Below are positions 7,015 to 17,136 of a DNA stretch of 64,000 nt, piece after piece; positions within the stretch are counted from its first letter, which is position 1; every line of letters begins with the position of its first letter. The notes under the pieces were generated by a model that had not been told where the DNA came from, searched no databases, and worked only from the letters and a program-made list of their open reading frames with translations. The stretch is from Trichococcus collinsii. Lineage in GTDB: Bacteria > Bacillota > Bacilli > Lactobacillales > Aerococcaceae. The translations under genes and the position numbers were made by a program. The stretch is taken from NCBI RefSeq assembly GCF_900107505.1, contig NZ_FNQH01000007.1, positions 30,719-94,718 of the forward strand, in the 5' to 3' direction.

Positions 7015-8454
7015 ATGAAGATAAAAAATGAAGCGATGCTAATCACCTATCCGGACAGTCTGGGCAATAACCTGAAGGATCTGGAATACGTGCTGGACAC
7101 CCATCTTAAAGGGGTTGTCGGCGGCGTGCATATCCTGCCGTTCTTCCCGTCATCCGGCGACCGCGGCTTTTCACCTATGGACTACACGAAAGTGGATGAA
7201 CGATTCGGCGACTGGGATGACATCAAACGCATCAGCGAAAAATACTACATGATGTATGAGTTCATGCTCAACCACATTTCCGCGCAATCGCCCTACTATT
7301 TGGACTTTCTTGAGAAAAAAGAGGCGTCTCCTTACAAGGACTACTTCATCCGCTACAACGACTATTGGCCGGAGAACCGGCCGACCGATGCGGACATCGA
7401 CCTTATTTATAAACGCAAACCCAAAGCACCTTACGTGGATGCTCATTTCAAGGATGGCACGACGGAGAAAGTCTGGTGCACGTTCTCGGAAGAACAGATC
7501 GATTTGAACGTGAAGACCGAAGCAACGCGCCAGTTCATCAAGGATACCTTGAGTTTCCTGGCGGACAAAGGGGCTTCGATCATCCGCTTGGACGCTTTCG
7601 CTTACGCCATCAAGGAATTAGATACGAACTGCTTCTTCGTGGAACCGGAAATCTGGGAAATGCTGGAATACGCAGTGGAAATCCTGAAGCCCTATGATGT
7701 GACGGTCCTTCCCGAAATCCATGAGCACTACACAATCCAGCAAAAAATCGCGGAAAAAGGCTTTCCGGTCTATGATTTTGCTCTGCCGATGCTGGTGCTG
7801 CACGCCCTTTATAGCGGCAAAGCGGAGAAGCTCTTGCACTGGTTGGATATCTGTCCGCGCGACCAATTCACGACCTTGGATACGCATGATGGCATCGGTG
7901 TCGTCGATGTGAAGGATCTGCTTACCCAAGCAGAAGTAGACTTCGCGGTCGAAGCCCTTTACGAAAAAGGCGCTAACCTAAAACGAATTTACAGCTCGGA
8001 AGCCTATAACAACCTAGACATCTATCAAATCAACTGCACCTACTATTCGGCTTTGGGAAACAACGATGCCGCCTATCTGTTGGCGCGGGCGATTCAATGC
8101 TTCACACCGGGAATTCCCCAGATCTATTACGTAGGCTTGCTTGCCGGCGAAAACGATCTGGAGCTGCTCGAGAACAGCAAGGAAGGCCGCAACATCAACC
8201 GGCACTACTATAGCTTGGACGAAATTGGGCAAGAAATCGAGCGTCCGGTCGTAAAAAATCTGTTCCGCTTGCTGGCTTTCCGCAATACGGCTAAAGCTTT
8301 TGATGGAGATTTGGAGATAACCAAAATCGACGACGGTGCATTCACTTTGACTTGGTCCACTGCCGAAGAGGCGGCCAGCCTGACGGTTGACTTGCCAACA
8401 AACAAATTCTCCATCCTTCACCGGACTGGAGCAGGAGAAAAACAAATATTTTAG
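7015..8454 (+). CDS. gtfA: Sucrose phosphorylase (GH13_18)
   Basis: Splits sucrose with phosphate to alpha-glucose 1-phosphate and fructose in the cytoplasm. The 479-residue protein shows the GH13 catalytic set: nucleophile Asp193 in IIRLDAFAYA, acid/base Glu234 in VLPEIHEH and the transition-state stabiliser Asp292 in DTHDGIG. No signal peptide. Its length and sequence features (GLLAGENDLELL near the C-terminus) match GtfA of msm operons. A related specificity, such as sucrose 6-phosphate phosphorylase, cannot be excluded by eye. Its start at 7015 is preceded by GAGGTAACTG. Confidence 0.88.
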   Translation: MKIKNEAMLITYPDSLGNNLKDLEYVLDTHLKGVVGGVHILPFFPSSGDRGFSPMDYTKVDERFGDWDDIKRISEKYYMMYEFMLNHISAQSPYYLDFLEKKEASPYKDYFIRYNDYWPENRPTDADIDLIYKRKPKAPYVDAHFKDGTTEKVWCTFSEEQIDLNVKTEATRQFIKDTLSFLADKGASIIRLDAFAYAIKELDTNCFFVEPEIWEMLEYAVEILKPYDVTVLPEIHEHYTIQQKIAEKGFPVYDFALPMLVLHALYSGKAEKLLHWLDICPRDQFTTLDTHDGIGVVDVKDLLTQAEVDFAVEALYEKGANLKRIYSSEAYNNLDIYQINCTYYSALGNNDAAYLLARAIQCFTPGIPQIYYVGLLAGENDLELLENSKEGRNINRHYYSLDEIGQEIERPVVKNLFRLLAFRNTAKAFDGDLEITKIDDGAFTLTWSTAEEAASLTVDLPTNKFSILHRTGAGEKQIF

Positions 8455-8479
8455 CCAAAATGAATAAAGCCAAGGAGTA

Positions 8480-10687
8480 ATGACTGTGACAATAACATTT
8501 GATGAAACAAAAAAATATTTTCATTTACAGAACGAATCAGTGAGTTATGTGATTGCATTAGAAGCAGAGAAATATGTGTCCCATCAGTATTGGGGAAAAC
8601 GGATCAACAGCTTTTCGCAAGTGGCTGATTACCCACGCCAAGACAATGCTTTTGCGCCCAATCCATTCGAGGTGCCTGGCCGTGAGTTTTCGCTGGCGAC
8701 CTTGCCGCAGGAATTTCCGGGCAACGGCAGCGGCGATTTCCGCGAATCGGCATTCGAATGCCTGTATCCCGATCAAACAACCGTCAGCCTGTTGACCTAT
8801 AAGAGCTATGAAATAGTGGCGGGCAAACAGGCGCTGCAAGGCTTGCCGCAGACTTACGAAACAAAGGAAGAACCGGCGGAAACATTGCTGCTTACCTTAG
8901 AAGATAGCGTCACAAAAGTAGAGGTCGTTTTGAGCTATACGTTGTTCAACGACTATCCAGTACTGACACGCTCGGCCAGTTTCCGCAACAACGGAAGTGG
9001 AGAGATCCATCTGAACAAAGCTTTAAGCATGTCCATCGATTTCCCGGATGACGCTTTCGATATGATTCAGTTGCCGGGTGCCTGGGGAAGGGAACGCCAA
9101 GTCGTGCGTACGCCGCTCGTTCGCGGCATCCATACCCTCGACAGCAAGCGTGGAACCACAAGCCACGCCTATCAGCCGTTCGTGGCTTTGGCCGAGAAAA
9201 CGGCGACGGAAGACCAAGGTGCAGTCTATGGTTTCCATTTCGTCTACAGTGGCGAATTCCGGGCCAATATCGAAGTCGATACCTACTCGCAGACGCGCGT
9301 GCAGATGGGAATCAATCCGGTCCACTTCCAATGGCGTTTGCCTGTCGGAGAAATGTTCCAGACGCCGGAAGTCGTGCTGGCTTACAGCGAAAATGGCCTG
9401 AACGGTTTGTCCCAGACGCTGCATCCTTTCTACCAGAAGCATCTCGTGCGGGGTGAGCATCAATTTGCGGAGCGCCCGGTCCTGATCAATAACTGGGAAG
9501 GCACTTACTTTGATTTCACAGCCGAAAAGATTGAGGCGATGGCCGATGAAGCGTCCGCTTTGGGGATCGAACTATTCGTGCTGGACGATGGTTGGTTCGG
9601 CAAACGTGACGATGATTACTCTTCGTTGGGTGATTGGCATGTCCACACCGCGAAATTGCCGTCCGGCTTGAAGCAGCTTGCGGAGAACATCAAGGCGAAA
9701 GGTATGCTGTTCGGGCTTTGGTTCGAACCGGAAATGATTTCCGAAGACAGCGAACTTTTCCGCGCCCATCCGGATTGGTGCATCCATACGCCGGGCCGGG
9801 AAAAATCGCTCAGCCGCAGCCAGTATGTGATTGACTTCAGCCGCAAAGAAGTACGGGACAACATCCTAGCGCAGATGATGGCGATCCTGGATGAAGTACC
9901 GATCGACTACATCAAATGGGACTATAACCGCAACATGACCGAAATCGGTACGGCGGCTCCAGGCGCATTGCCGGGGGAAGTGCTGCACAAGTACATGCTG
10001 GGTCTTTATGAAGTGATGGAGGCGCTGGTGACGAAATATCCGCACATTCTCTTCGAAAGCTGCTCAGGCGGTGGCGGACGCTTCGACCCGGGTATCCTTT
10101 ACTATATGCCGCAGACTTGGACCAGTGACAACACCGATGCGGTGGCCCGTCTGGAAATCCAATACGGCACCAGCCTTGTCATGCCGATTTCGAGTATGGG
10201 TTCGCACGTCTCAGCTATCCCGAATCATCAGACGCATCGGATGGCTTCGATGAAGATGCGCGGGGATGTGGCGATGGCCGGCAATCTGGGCTACGAACTG
10301 GACGTTACTACGCTTTCCGAAGCGGAGAAACAGGAAATGAAGGAACAGATCAGCTTCTACAAGGAACACCGCGGACTCGTCCAATACGGCGTCTTCCACC
10401 GCATCCTCAGTCCTTTCGAAACGCAGAACGAGGCGGCCTGGATCTTTGTCAGCCCCGATAAGGAAGAGGCGCTCTATTTCTACTACCGGGTTCTCGACCG
10501 GGCCAACCTGAAGAAGAAAAAAGTGCTATTCAAAGGCTTGGACACTGCTAAATTCTACACAGTCAGCGGGTATGAAGGAGTAATCGGCGGAGATGAGCTG
10601 ATGAACCGAGGTCTCTACCTGAAGGATGCTTTGCACGGTGATTACCAAAGTGTCTGTTTGGTACTGAAGGAAAAACAAGCGGTTTAA
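8480..10687 (+). CDS. aga: Alpha-galactosidase (GH36)
   Basis: Removes terminal alpha-1,6-galactose from raffinose, stachyose or melibiose inside the cell. The 735-residue length is typical of bacterial GH36 group I tetrameric enzymes. The nucleophile is Asp481 in YIKWDYNRN and the acid/base Asp550 in TSDNTD; the LFVLDDGWFG and CSGGGGRFDPG motifs flank them. No signal peptide. Together with gtfA, it would turn raffinose into galactose, glucose 1-phosphate and fructose. It starts 25 bases after gtfA and ends before a strong bidirectional terminator. Confidence 0.93.
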   Translation: MTVTITFDETKKYFHLQNESVSYVIALEAEKYVSHQYWGKRINSFSQVADYPRQDNAFAPNPFEVPGREFSLATLPQEFPGNGSGDFRESAFECLYPDQTTVSLLTYKSYEIVAGKQALQGLPQTYETKEEPAETLLLTLEDSVTKVEVVLSYTLFNDYPVLTRSASFRNNGSGEIHLNKALSMSIDFPDDAFDMIQLPGAWGRERQVVRTPLVRGIHTLDSKRGTTSHAYQPFVALAEKTATEDQGAVYGFHFVYSGEFRANIEVDTYSQTRVQMGINPVHFQWRLPVGEMFQTPEVVLAYSENGLNGLSQTLHPFYQKHLVRGEHQFAERPVLINNWEGTYFDFTAEKIEAMADEASALGIELFVLDDGWFGKRDDDYSSLGDWHVHTAKLPSGLKQLAENIKAKGMLFGLWFEPEMISEDSELFRAHPDWCIHTPGREKSLSRSQYVIDFSRKEVRDNILAQMMAILDEVPIDYIKWDYNRNMTEIGTAAPGALPGEVLHKYMLGLYEVMEALVTKYPHILFESCSGGGGRFDPGILYYMPQTWTSDNTDAVARLEIQYGTSLVMPISSMGSHVSAIPNHQTHRMASMKMRGDVAMAGNLGYELDVTTLSEAEKQEMKEQISFYKEHRGLVQYGVFHRILSPFETQNEAAWIFVSPDKEEALYFYYRVLDRANLKKKKVLFKGLDTAKFYTVSGYEGVIGGDELMNRGLYLKDALHGDYQSVCLVLKEKQAV

Positions 10688-10692
10688 AATGC

Positions 10693-10741
10693 AAAAAAAG
10701 CAGAAGGCTGTCTCGAAAATGAGATAGCCTCTGCTTTTTTG
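10693..10741. terminator. Bidirectional terminator between aga and the VOC gene
   Basis: AAAAAAGCAGAAGGCTGTCTC pairs with GAGATAGCCTCTGCTTTTTT. T-runs are present on both strands, serving convergent genes. Its core resembles the hairpins at 23654-23703 and 24505-24562. Confidence 0.88.
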
Positions 10742-11731
10742 TTAGTCCAAATATTCTTTTTCAAAAGTCTTCGTACTGCGTACGGTGTCGAATTGGCGAA
10801 CCAATCCTTCGATCTCTTCGCGGGAATCCCGGAATTTAGGCGGTAGGGCTAAGCGTTCGCCCAATGTCTCGTAAGGCTCTTCATCATCGATGAACCCCGG
10901 ACCTTCCGTCGCAAATTCGAAGAGGATGCCCTGCGCGATATTGGCGTAGAGCGATTCGAAGTAGAAGCGGTCGACATAGCCGGAGATTGGGAATCGGTAA
11001 GCTCCCATATGTTCAATCCATTCTTCCAAATCTTTGCGGTCCTTCACGCGGAAAGCCATATGGTGGACGCTGCCGAAGCCTTGCTTGGATTGTCCCATTG
11101 AAGCGTTGTGCTCCACAATCATGCGGCCGCCGTTTCCGCCTTCGCCCACTTCGAAAAGATGGATATCGCCATCGGAAGCGGCGTGGCGGAAGCCCAAGAC
11201 AGACTCCACTACTTGCTTGTAGAAATTGAAATCAGCAATGCGGACGAAAATAGGTCCCAAGCCGCGGATGCCGTATTCATTTGGAACAGGGCCTTTTTGC
11301 CACGGGATTCCGGGAGCGACGCCGGTGTCCGACTCATCGGAAACCAACTGATAAAGCTGCTCGTCAAAATCCTGGAAGTCAAGCACTCGGCGGCCGAACT
11401 GCTCATAAATACCGGAATGCGTAACGTTATATTTGTCGAAACGTTTGACCCAGTAGGCCAGGGCTTCATCGGAAGGAACGCGCAGGCCGGTCTTGAAGAT
11501 TTCGTTGGTCCCCCTGACGGCTTTCGGGATGCCCGGGAAATCGAAGAAAGTCATATCCGTTCCGGCACTACCGCGGTCATCGGCGAAGAAAAGGTGATAA
11601 GTCTGGATGTCATCCTGATTGACGGTTTTTTTGACCAAGCGCATGCCCAAGATGTTCGTGAAGAAGGCATAATTCTTTTCGGCGCTACTTGTGATGGCGG
11701 TGACGTGGTGGATTCCTCTTAGTGTGTTCAT
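10742..11731 (-). CDS. VOC-family ring-cleaving dioxygenase-like protein (MhqO type)
   Basis: A 329-residue protein with two glyoxalase/VOC halves (GIHHVTAIT near the N-terminus and GSVHHMAFRV near residue 217), each contributing a metal-binding His. Such proteins, for example MhqO/MhqA of Bacillus subtilis, are linked to quinone and hydroquinone detoxification. Two in-frame ATG codons exist at 11746 and 11731; GAGGAA seven bases before the second makes it the likely start. It is a single gene convergent with the msm operon. Quinone response is inference, but the window also carries a demethylmenaquinone-based EET locus. Confidence 0.8.
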   Translation of the reverse strand: MNTLRGIHHVTAITSSAEKNYAFFTNILGMRLVKKTVNQDDIQTYHLFFADDRGSAGTDMTFFDFPGIPKAVRGTNEIFKTGLRVPSDEALAYWVKRFDKYNVTHSGIYEQFGRRVLDFQDFDEQLYQLVSDESDTGVAPGIPWQKGPVPNEYGIRGLGPIFVRIADFNFYKQVVESVLGFRHAASDGDIHLFEVGEGGNGGRMIVEHNASMGQSKQGFGSVHHMAFRVKDRKDLEEWIEHMGAYRFPISGYVDRFYFESLYANIAQGILFEFATEGPGFIDDEEPYETLGERLALPPKFRDSREEIEGLVRQFDTVRSTKTFEKEYLD

Positions 11732-11928
11732 GGAGCGGTTCCTCATTTCGTTGTGTATTCTGTTTCGTATATTCCTAATTCGAGATATATAATCAAAAAA
11801 AGAAATCAGCGATCAGCTAACTTAATTTCAGTATACCGGCGCCCGACGTAAGACGCAAGCATTTTGCCCCACGAATAAGAAAGCGGCGCTCGGAAGGCAT
11901 CCCAAAAGGCAAATGAAAGAGAAGGGTG

Positions 11929-11934
11929 TATAAT
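11929..11934 (+). promoter_or_regulatory. Possible -10 of the alpha-amylase promoter
   Basis: TATAAT stands 65 bases before the amylase start. No good -35 is seen at the right distance. The 267-base gap between the divergent VOC gene and the amylase shows nothing else clear. Confidence 0.3.
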
Positions 11935-11998
11935 GAGAAGAGCAAAAAGCATTTTGTAGACTACAACAAATCTAGAATGAACGAAAGGCAGTGATCGA

Positions 11999-13498
11999 AT
12001 GGCAGGAAATGGATTGATAATGCAATATTTTGAATGGTATTTGGATGATGATGGTCAATTATGGAATCGCCTGAAGGAGGATGCAAAACATCTAAAGGAA
12101 CTGGGCATTACGGCTGTCTGGACACCTCCGGCCTACAAAGCGACAGGGACGAACGATACTGGCTACGGCGTCTATGATCTCTATGATTTAGGTGAATTCG
12201 ACCAAAAAGGGGCCGTCCGCACAAAATACGGAACCAAGGAAGAGTACTTGGCTGCAATCGAAGCCTTGCATGCGGAAGGAATCGCCGTCTATGCCGACGT
12301 CGTCCTGAACCATAAAGCAGGCGCTGATGAGACGGAACGCTTCCTTGCTTATGAAGTGGATCCCGACAACCGTCAGGAAAAGGAGACAAAATCATACGAA
12401 ATCGAAGGATGGACAAAATTCACGTTCCCGGGTCGCGGTGATAAATATTCCGACTTCAAATGGTCATGGGAGCATTTCACCGGAACGGACTTTAATAATG
12501 AGAATGGCAAAGAAGCCATCTACATGATCAAAGGCTTCGAAAAAGGTTGGACGGAAAACGAGAGTGTCGACAGCGAATACGGTAATTATGATTATTTGAT
12601 GTATGCTGATATCGACTACGGCCATCCCGCAGTCGTCGAAGAAGTCAAAAAGTGGGCGGACTGGTACATCAAGGAAACCGGCGTCGACGGCTTCCGCTTG
12701 GATGCCATCAAACACATCAATGACCATTTCGTGCAAGAGTTTATTGAGACGGTCCGCGCGCAGCATGGCGATGATTTTTATGTGGTCGGCGAATATTGGA
12801 AGTACCGTTATGGGACAATCAAGAACTACTTGGAAGCGACCGACTTCTCTTTGGATCTGTTCGATGTTCCCTTGCACCAGAATTTCCACGTCGCATCCCA
12901 GCAAGGCAAGGATTATGATTTGCGTGAATTGTTCAAGGAAACGTTGGTCGCCAAAAATCCGACCCATGCAGTCACGTTTGTCGACAACCATGACTCACAG
13001 CCCAATCAAGCCTTGCAGTCCTTTGTAGAGCCCTGGTTCAAACCGTTGGCTTATGGCGTGACGCTCTTGCGCGAACAAGGCTTCCCGTGCTTGTTCTACG
13101 GCGATTACTACGGCATCAAAGGTGCGAATCCGGTCGAAGGTCAGCAACCATTCCTGGATAAACTGCTTTATCTGCGCGCAAACCATGCTTACGGCGAACA
13201 ACGCGACTACTTCGACCATAGCAATTGCGTCGGCTGGACCCGTCTAGGCAATGAGGAGCATCCGTACGGTTTGGCGGCAGTCATTTCCAACAGTGAAGAA
13301 GGATTCAAGGACATGTATGTAGGCGAAAAATATGCCGGACAGACTTTCGCGGACTACACGGGCAACCGCGAAGATAGAGTCGAAATCGCGGAGGATGGCA
13401 ATGGGCGCTTCCCTGTCAAAGCAGGTTCGATTTCAGTCTGGGTGAAGGATGGCATCTCTCCGGAGGAAGCCTTCGACGACACTGCGGTGGAAGGGTAA
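11999..13498 (+). CDS. Cytoplasmic alpha-amylase (GH13_5)
   Basis: A 499-residue alpha-amylase that hydrolyses internal alpha-1,4 bonds of maltodextrins or glycogen. The catalytic triad is visible: Asp235 in FRLDAIKHIN, Glu265 in VVGEYW and Asp332 in VDNHDSQ. The MQYFEWYLDDDG start and length match the Bacillus liquefying amylase subfamily, but there is no signal peptide, so it acts inside the cell on imported or stored glucans. It stands alone between the VOC gene and the MsmK-type ATPase. Exact product size cannot be told. Confidence 0.92.
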   Translation: MAGNGLIMQYFEWYLDDDGQLWNRLKEDAKHLKELGITAVWTPPAYKATGTNDTGYGVYDLYDLGEFDQKGAVRTKYGTKEEYLAAIEALHAEGIAVYADVVLNHKAGADETERFLAYEVDPDNRQEKETKSYEIEGWTKFTFPGRGDKYSDFKWSWEHFTGTDFNNENGKEAIYMIKGFEKGWTENESVDSEYGNYDYLMYADIDYGHPAVVEEVKKWADWYIKETGVDGFRLDAIKHINDHFVQEFIETVRAQHGDDFYVVGEYWKYRYGTIKNYLEATDFSLDLFDVPLHQNFHVASQQGKDYDLRELFKETLVAKNPTHAVTFVDNHDSQPNQALQSFVEPWFKPLAYGVTLLREQGFPCLFYGDYYGIKGANPVEGQQPFLDKLLYLRANHAYGEQRDYFDHSNCVGWTRLGNEEHPYGLAAVISNSEEGFKDMYVGEKYAGQTFADYTGNREDRVEIAEDGNGRFPVKAGSISVWVKDGISPEEAFDDTAVEG

Positions 13499-13526
13499 AT
13501 TTAAAAAAACAGCAACAACTCCATAA

Positions 13527-13560
13527 GAAAAAGGCGAGCCGTCATCGGCTCGCCTTTTTC
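13527..13560. terminator. Terminator after the alpha-amylase gene
   Basis: GAAAAAGGCGAGCC pairs with GGCTCGCCTTTTTC around a GTCAT loop; it can work in both directions for the convergent amylase and msmK genes. Confidence 0.88.
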
Positions 13561-13621
13561 TATGGGGGAGGGTAGGTTAGAACTGGTAAGCGTAATTAAG
13601 GTGATGCTGGCCATCCTCTGG

Positions 13622-14731
13622 TTAAGGGATGGTGATCACATCTTGGGATTGCTTGTCGAAGAAGTGGGACTTGTTCATGTTGAAGGCCAAATCAATGACT
13701 TCACCTGGCGAATGGAAATCGCGCGCGTCCACACGGGAAATGAATTCTGTTGCGCCGACTTTACTGTAAAGCATGGTTTCAGCACCTAATAATTCGGATA
13801 CGACCACTTCCGCTTTGACAGCCCACGTCGGGTTGGTATCAAGAACGATCTGCTCACTTTGGATATCTTCCGGACGGATGCCGAAAGTCAATTCTTTGCC
13901 GTTGTAGCCTTTGTCTTCCAATACTCTGCGTTTTCCGGCCGGTAAAGTTAATTTAAGCCCTTCGCCGTTTGTGATGACACCATCCTGCAGCGTTACGTTG
14001 AAGAAATTCATGGCAGGTGATCCGATGAATCCAGCTACGAAAACGTTAACTGGTGTATCGTAAACTTCTTTCGGGCTGCCGATCTGTTGCACAAAGCCAT
14101 CCTTCATGATGACGATACGATCCGCCATGGTCATCGCTTCGGTTTGGTCGTGGGTTACGTAGATAGTTGTCGTATTCAGGCGACGGTGCAATTTTGCGAT
14201 TTCAGCACGCATGGCCACACGCAATTTTGCATCCAAGTTTGATAACGGCTCATCCATCAGGAAGACTTTTGCATCACGCACGATTGCACGACCTAAGGCA
14301 ACACGCTGTCTTTGGCCACCGGATAAAGCTGCCGGTTTGCGGTCCAAGTATTCCGTCAAACCTAGGATGTCCGCTGCATTATCAACACGTTTTTTGATTT
14401 CCTCTTTGCTGTACTTTCTCAGTTTCAGACCGAAAGCCATATTGTCGAATACAGTCATATGCGGGTATAGTGCATAGTTCTGGAACACCATCGCGATGTC
14501 GCGGTCTTTCGGTGCCACATCGTTCATGACGGTATCGCCGATGATCAATTCGCCTTCCGAAATATCTTCCAGTCCGGCGATCATACGAAGCGTCGTTGAC
14601 TTTCCGCAACCGGAAGGACCAACAAAGACGATGAATTCACGATCTTGGATGTGCAAGTTGAAGTCTGTCACGGAATAATTTGGGGAATTATCATATTTTT
14701 TATGGATGCTGTTCAATTGGATCTCTACCAT
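13622..14731 (-). CDS. msmK: Multiple-sugar ABC transporter ATPase (MsmK/UgpC type)
   Basis: A 369-residue CUT1 ATPase with Walker A GPSGCGKS at residues 38-45, signature LSGGQRQR, Walker [16 protein letters not shown], the H-loop (VTHDQTEAM) and a C-terminal TOBE/MalK-like regulatory domain. In lactic acid bacteria, one MsmK often energises several CUT1 transporters, and the msmEFG operon in this window has no ATPase of its own, so this is its likely motor. It is transcribed alone, opposite to msm. A cre-like site lies upstream. Confidence 0.92.
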   Translation of the reverse strand: MVEIQLNSIHKKYDNSPNYSVTDFNLHIQDREFIVFVGPSGCGKSTTLRMIAGLEDISEGELIIGDTVMNDVAPKDRDIAMVFQNYALYPHMTVFDNMAFGLKLRKYSKEEIKKRVDNAADILGLTEYLDRKPAALSGGQRQRVALGRAIVRDAKVFLMDEPLSNLDAKLRVAMRAEIAKLHRRLNTTTIYVTHDQTEAMTMADRIVIMKDGFVQQIGSPKEVYDTPVNVFVAGFIGSPAMNFFNVTLQDGVITNGEGLKLTLPAGKRRVLEDKGYNGKELTFGIRPEDIQSEQIVLDTNPTWAVKAEVVVSELLGAETMLYSKVGATEFISRVDARDFHSPGEVIDLAFNMNKSHFFDKQSQDVITIP

Positions 14732-14787
14732 GTATTTGTACCTACCTTTTGATTTTTTTTGGCTTTCTTTTATGTCCTTATCTTATT

Positions 14788-14802
14788 TGAAAGCGGATTC
14801 CA
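14788..14802. promoter_or_regulatory. Possible cre site upstream of msmK
   Basis: TGAAAGCGGATTCCA differs from the cre consensus in the right half only. It lies 57 bases upstream of the msmK start. Confidence 0.35.
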
Positions 14803-15078
14803 TGACCACGGGAAACTGCCCAAAAAAAGCGACGGTTTTTTGTGCACTATGCCGAAGGCGCTTTCTTGATGCGAAAAGCTTTTAGAAAAATGTTAGGAAT
14901 TGTTCAAGGAAAAGTCTCAATTCATTGCTATAGTGTATATAGCATTCGCCCCGATGGCGGTAGGAAAAGGCAAGCACACAACTAAACCGTGAAAAACAGC
15001 GGTTGTTTTGGTAAAATGGTTCTTTGATGCAGGAGAGATCGATGCAGCGATACTAGAGAGAAAAGGGAGTTTTGATCC

Positions 15079-15624
15079 ATGAATAAAAGAGGGTTTGAAG
15101 TCATCAGCAGTTATGCCGATAAAAACATCCAATTACCCAAGCGTGCAACAAAACACGCAGCGGGATACGATTTTGAAGCAGCCGAAGAAATCGTGTTGCC
15201 GGCGATCTGGAAGACGGTCGTGCAGAGCGCAGGGTCGCATCTTACGGAAATCTTCAGCAGCGATAAAGATGAGGCGCTCGAAAAGAAAGAACAGCTTTTG
15301 CGTCCGCTTTTGGTGCCTACCGGGATCAAAGCCTTCATGCAGGAAGACGAGTACTTACAATTGACGAACCGTTCCAGTAACCCACTGAAAAATTTCATCG
15401 TGCTACCAAACGGTGTGGGCATTGTCGATGCGGATTATTACAATAACGAGGGCAACGAAGGGCATATCTACTTCCAGTTCCTGAATTTCGGCTTGCGCGA
15501 CAAAGTCATCCGTAAGGGCGACCGCATCGGCCAGGGCATCTTCCTCCAGTTCCTGAAAGCCGACCAGGATGAAGCAGAAGGATCGGAACGCACAGGCGGT
15601 TTCGGCTCGTCAGGACAGGCCTAA
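15079..15624 (+). CDS. dut: dUTP diphosphatase
   Basis: Hydrolyses dUTP to dUMP and diphosphate, keeping uracil out of DNA. The 181-residue protein carries the five trimeric dUTPase motifs, among them AAGYDFEAAE, NRSSNPLKN, NGVGIVDADYY and the terminal ERTGGFGSSG. It has an insertion of about 30 residues between motifs 1 and 2 (SSDKDEALEKKEQ), typical of the Lactobacillales-type enzyme. It precedes radA by about 100 bases, an arrangement seen in related genomes. Confidence 0.9.
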   Translation: MNKRGFEVISSYADKNIQLPKRATKHAAGYDFEAAEEIVLPAIWKTVVQSAGSHLTEIFSSDKDEALEKKEQLLRPLLVPTGIKAFMQEDEYLQLTNRSSNPLKNFIVLPNGVGIVDADYYNNEGNEGHIYFQFLNFGLRDKVIRKGDRIGQGIFLQFLKADQDEAEGSERTGGFGSSGQA

Positions 15625-15727
15625 AAAGAAAAGTCAAATCGGCGGGTATTTGCGGATTGTTATACGTAGAGTAGGCTTTTTGTGATAAAATAAGATAAGT
15701 TGGTTCATACTTGAAGGAGAGATTCAT

Positions 15728-17110
15728 TTGGCAAAAAAAAATGCAGTGAAATACGTTTGTCAGGCTTGCGGATACGAGTCGCCAAAATGGCTGGGACGCT
15801 GCCCGAACTGCGACACTTGGAACCAAATGGAGGAAGAACGGGAAGCGACGAAAGCAGTGAAGCAACAGCAACGTTCCAATTTCAGCGGGAACGTACCTGA
15901 AGCGATTGCCATCCAGGACATCAAGACAGAGAATCTGCCGCGCGTCAAGACGCAGATGGAAGAAGTCAACCACGTGCTGGGCGGAGGCATCGTGCCCGGT
16001 TCGCTGATTCTGATTGGCGGCGATCCCGGCATCGGCAAGTCTACTTTGCTACTGCAGGTTTCGGCGCAGATCAATCAAGGCGGTCACCGCGTTCTTTACA
16101 TCTCCGGAGAGGAAAGCGCTAGTCAGATCAAATTGCGGGCGGAACGGCTAGGGGTCAAGGGCACCGACTTCTACATCTACCCGGAAACGGATGTCGACGC
16201 GATCCGCAGCACGATCGAGCGGATCAAGCCGGAATTCGTCATCGTAGACTCGATCCAGACGATGATCCATCCAGACATCACGAGCACGGCCGGCAGCGTA
16301 ACGCAAGTGCGCGAATGCACCGCCGAATTTATGCGGATTGCGAAGAGCAACGACATCGCGATTTTCCTCGTCGGACACGTGACGAAGGAAGGCGCCATCG
16401 CCGGACCGCGGATGCTGGAGCATATGGTGGATACGGTGCTGTATTTTGAAGGCGACCGTCATCATGCTTTCCGGATCCTGCGCGCCGTCAAAAACCGTTT
16501 CGGATCGACCGACGAAATCGGCGTCTTCGAGATGATCGAAGGCGGTCTGCGCGAGGTGAGGAACCCTTCCGAACTGTTCCTGGAAGAGCGGCTCGCCGGA
16601 GCATCCGGATCTGCAGTCGTTGCCTCACTCGAGGGAACGCGCCCGATTCTGGCGGAAATCCAGTGTCTGATCACCCCGACAGTCTTCGGGAATGCCCGCC
16701 GGACTGCGAGCGGCTTGGATTACAACCGGGTTTCCTTGATCATGGCCGTGCTGGAAAAACGGGCGGGCTTGCTGCTGCAGAACCAGGATGCCTACTTCAA
16801 ATCGACAGGCGGCGTGAAGCTGGATGAGCCGGCCATTGACTTGGCTGTGGCGGTCAGCATCGCTTCAAGTTACTGGGACAGCGAGACTTCCGCGACCGAG
16901 TGCTTTATCGGAGAAATCGGCCTGACGGGGGAAATTCGCCGGGTGAGCCGGATCGAGCAACGCGTTAATGAAGCCCAAAAACTGGGTTTTACAAAAGTCT
17001 ACCTTCCGAAGAATAATATGTCCGGCTGGAAGCATCCAGACGGGATTCAGATTATTCCAGTCGCGACGCTTCAAGAAACGCTGCGCAAAGTATTTCCGAA
17101 TAAAAATTGA
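15728..17110 (+). CDS. radA: DNA repair protein RadA
   Basis: A 460-residue RecA-related branch-migration helicase for homologous recombination and transformation. It has an N-terminal zinc finger (Cys11, Cys14, Cys25, Cys28), a RecA-like core with Walker [11 protein letters not shown] near residue 100, the RadA-specific KNRFG motif and a C-terminal Lon-protease-like domain. The start is TTG with GAAGGAGAG six bases before it. It is followed without a gap by the PIN/TRAM gene, a common Firmicutes pair. Confidence 0.95.
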   Translation: MAKKNAVKYVCQACGYESPKWLGRCPNCDTWNQMEEEREATKAVKQQQRSNFSGNVPEAIAIQDIKTENLPRVKTQMEEVNHVLGGGIVPGSLILIGGDPGIGKSTLLLQVSAQINQGGHRVLYISGEESASQIKLRAERLGVKGTDFYIYPETDVDAIRSTIERIKPEFVIVDSIQTMIHPDITSTAGSVTQVRECTAEFMRIAKSNDIAIFLVGHVTKEGAIAGPRMLEHMVDTVLYFEGDRHHAFRILRAVKNRFGSTDEIGVFEMIEGGLREVRNPSELFLEERLAGASGSAVVASLEGTRPILAEIQCLITPTVFGNARRTASGLDYNRVSLIMAVLEKRAGLLLQNQDAYFKSTGGVKLDEPAIDLAVAVSIASSYWDSETSATECFIGEIGLTGEIRRVSRIEQRVNEAQKLGFTKVYLPKNNMSGWKHPDGIQIIPVATLQETLRKVFPNKN

Positions 17111-17136
17111 TGACAGAAGGAAAGAGAGGGAAGCCT

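Noticed and set aside
14926..14944. TGCTATA/TATAGCA repeat upstream of dut as an operator
   Set aside because: Short AT-rich arms, about 135 bases from the gene, with no supporting promoter; likely to occur by chance.
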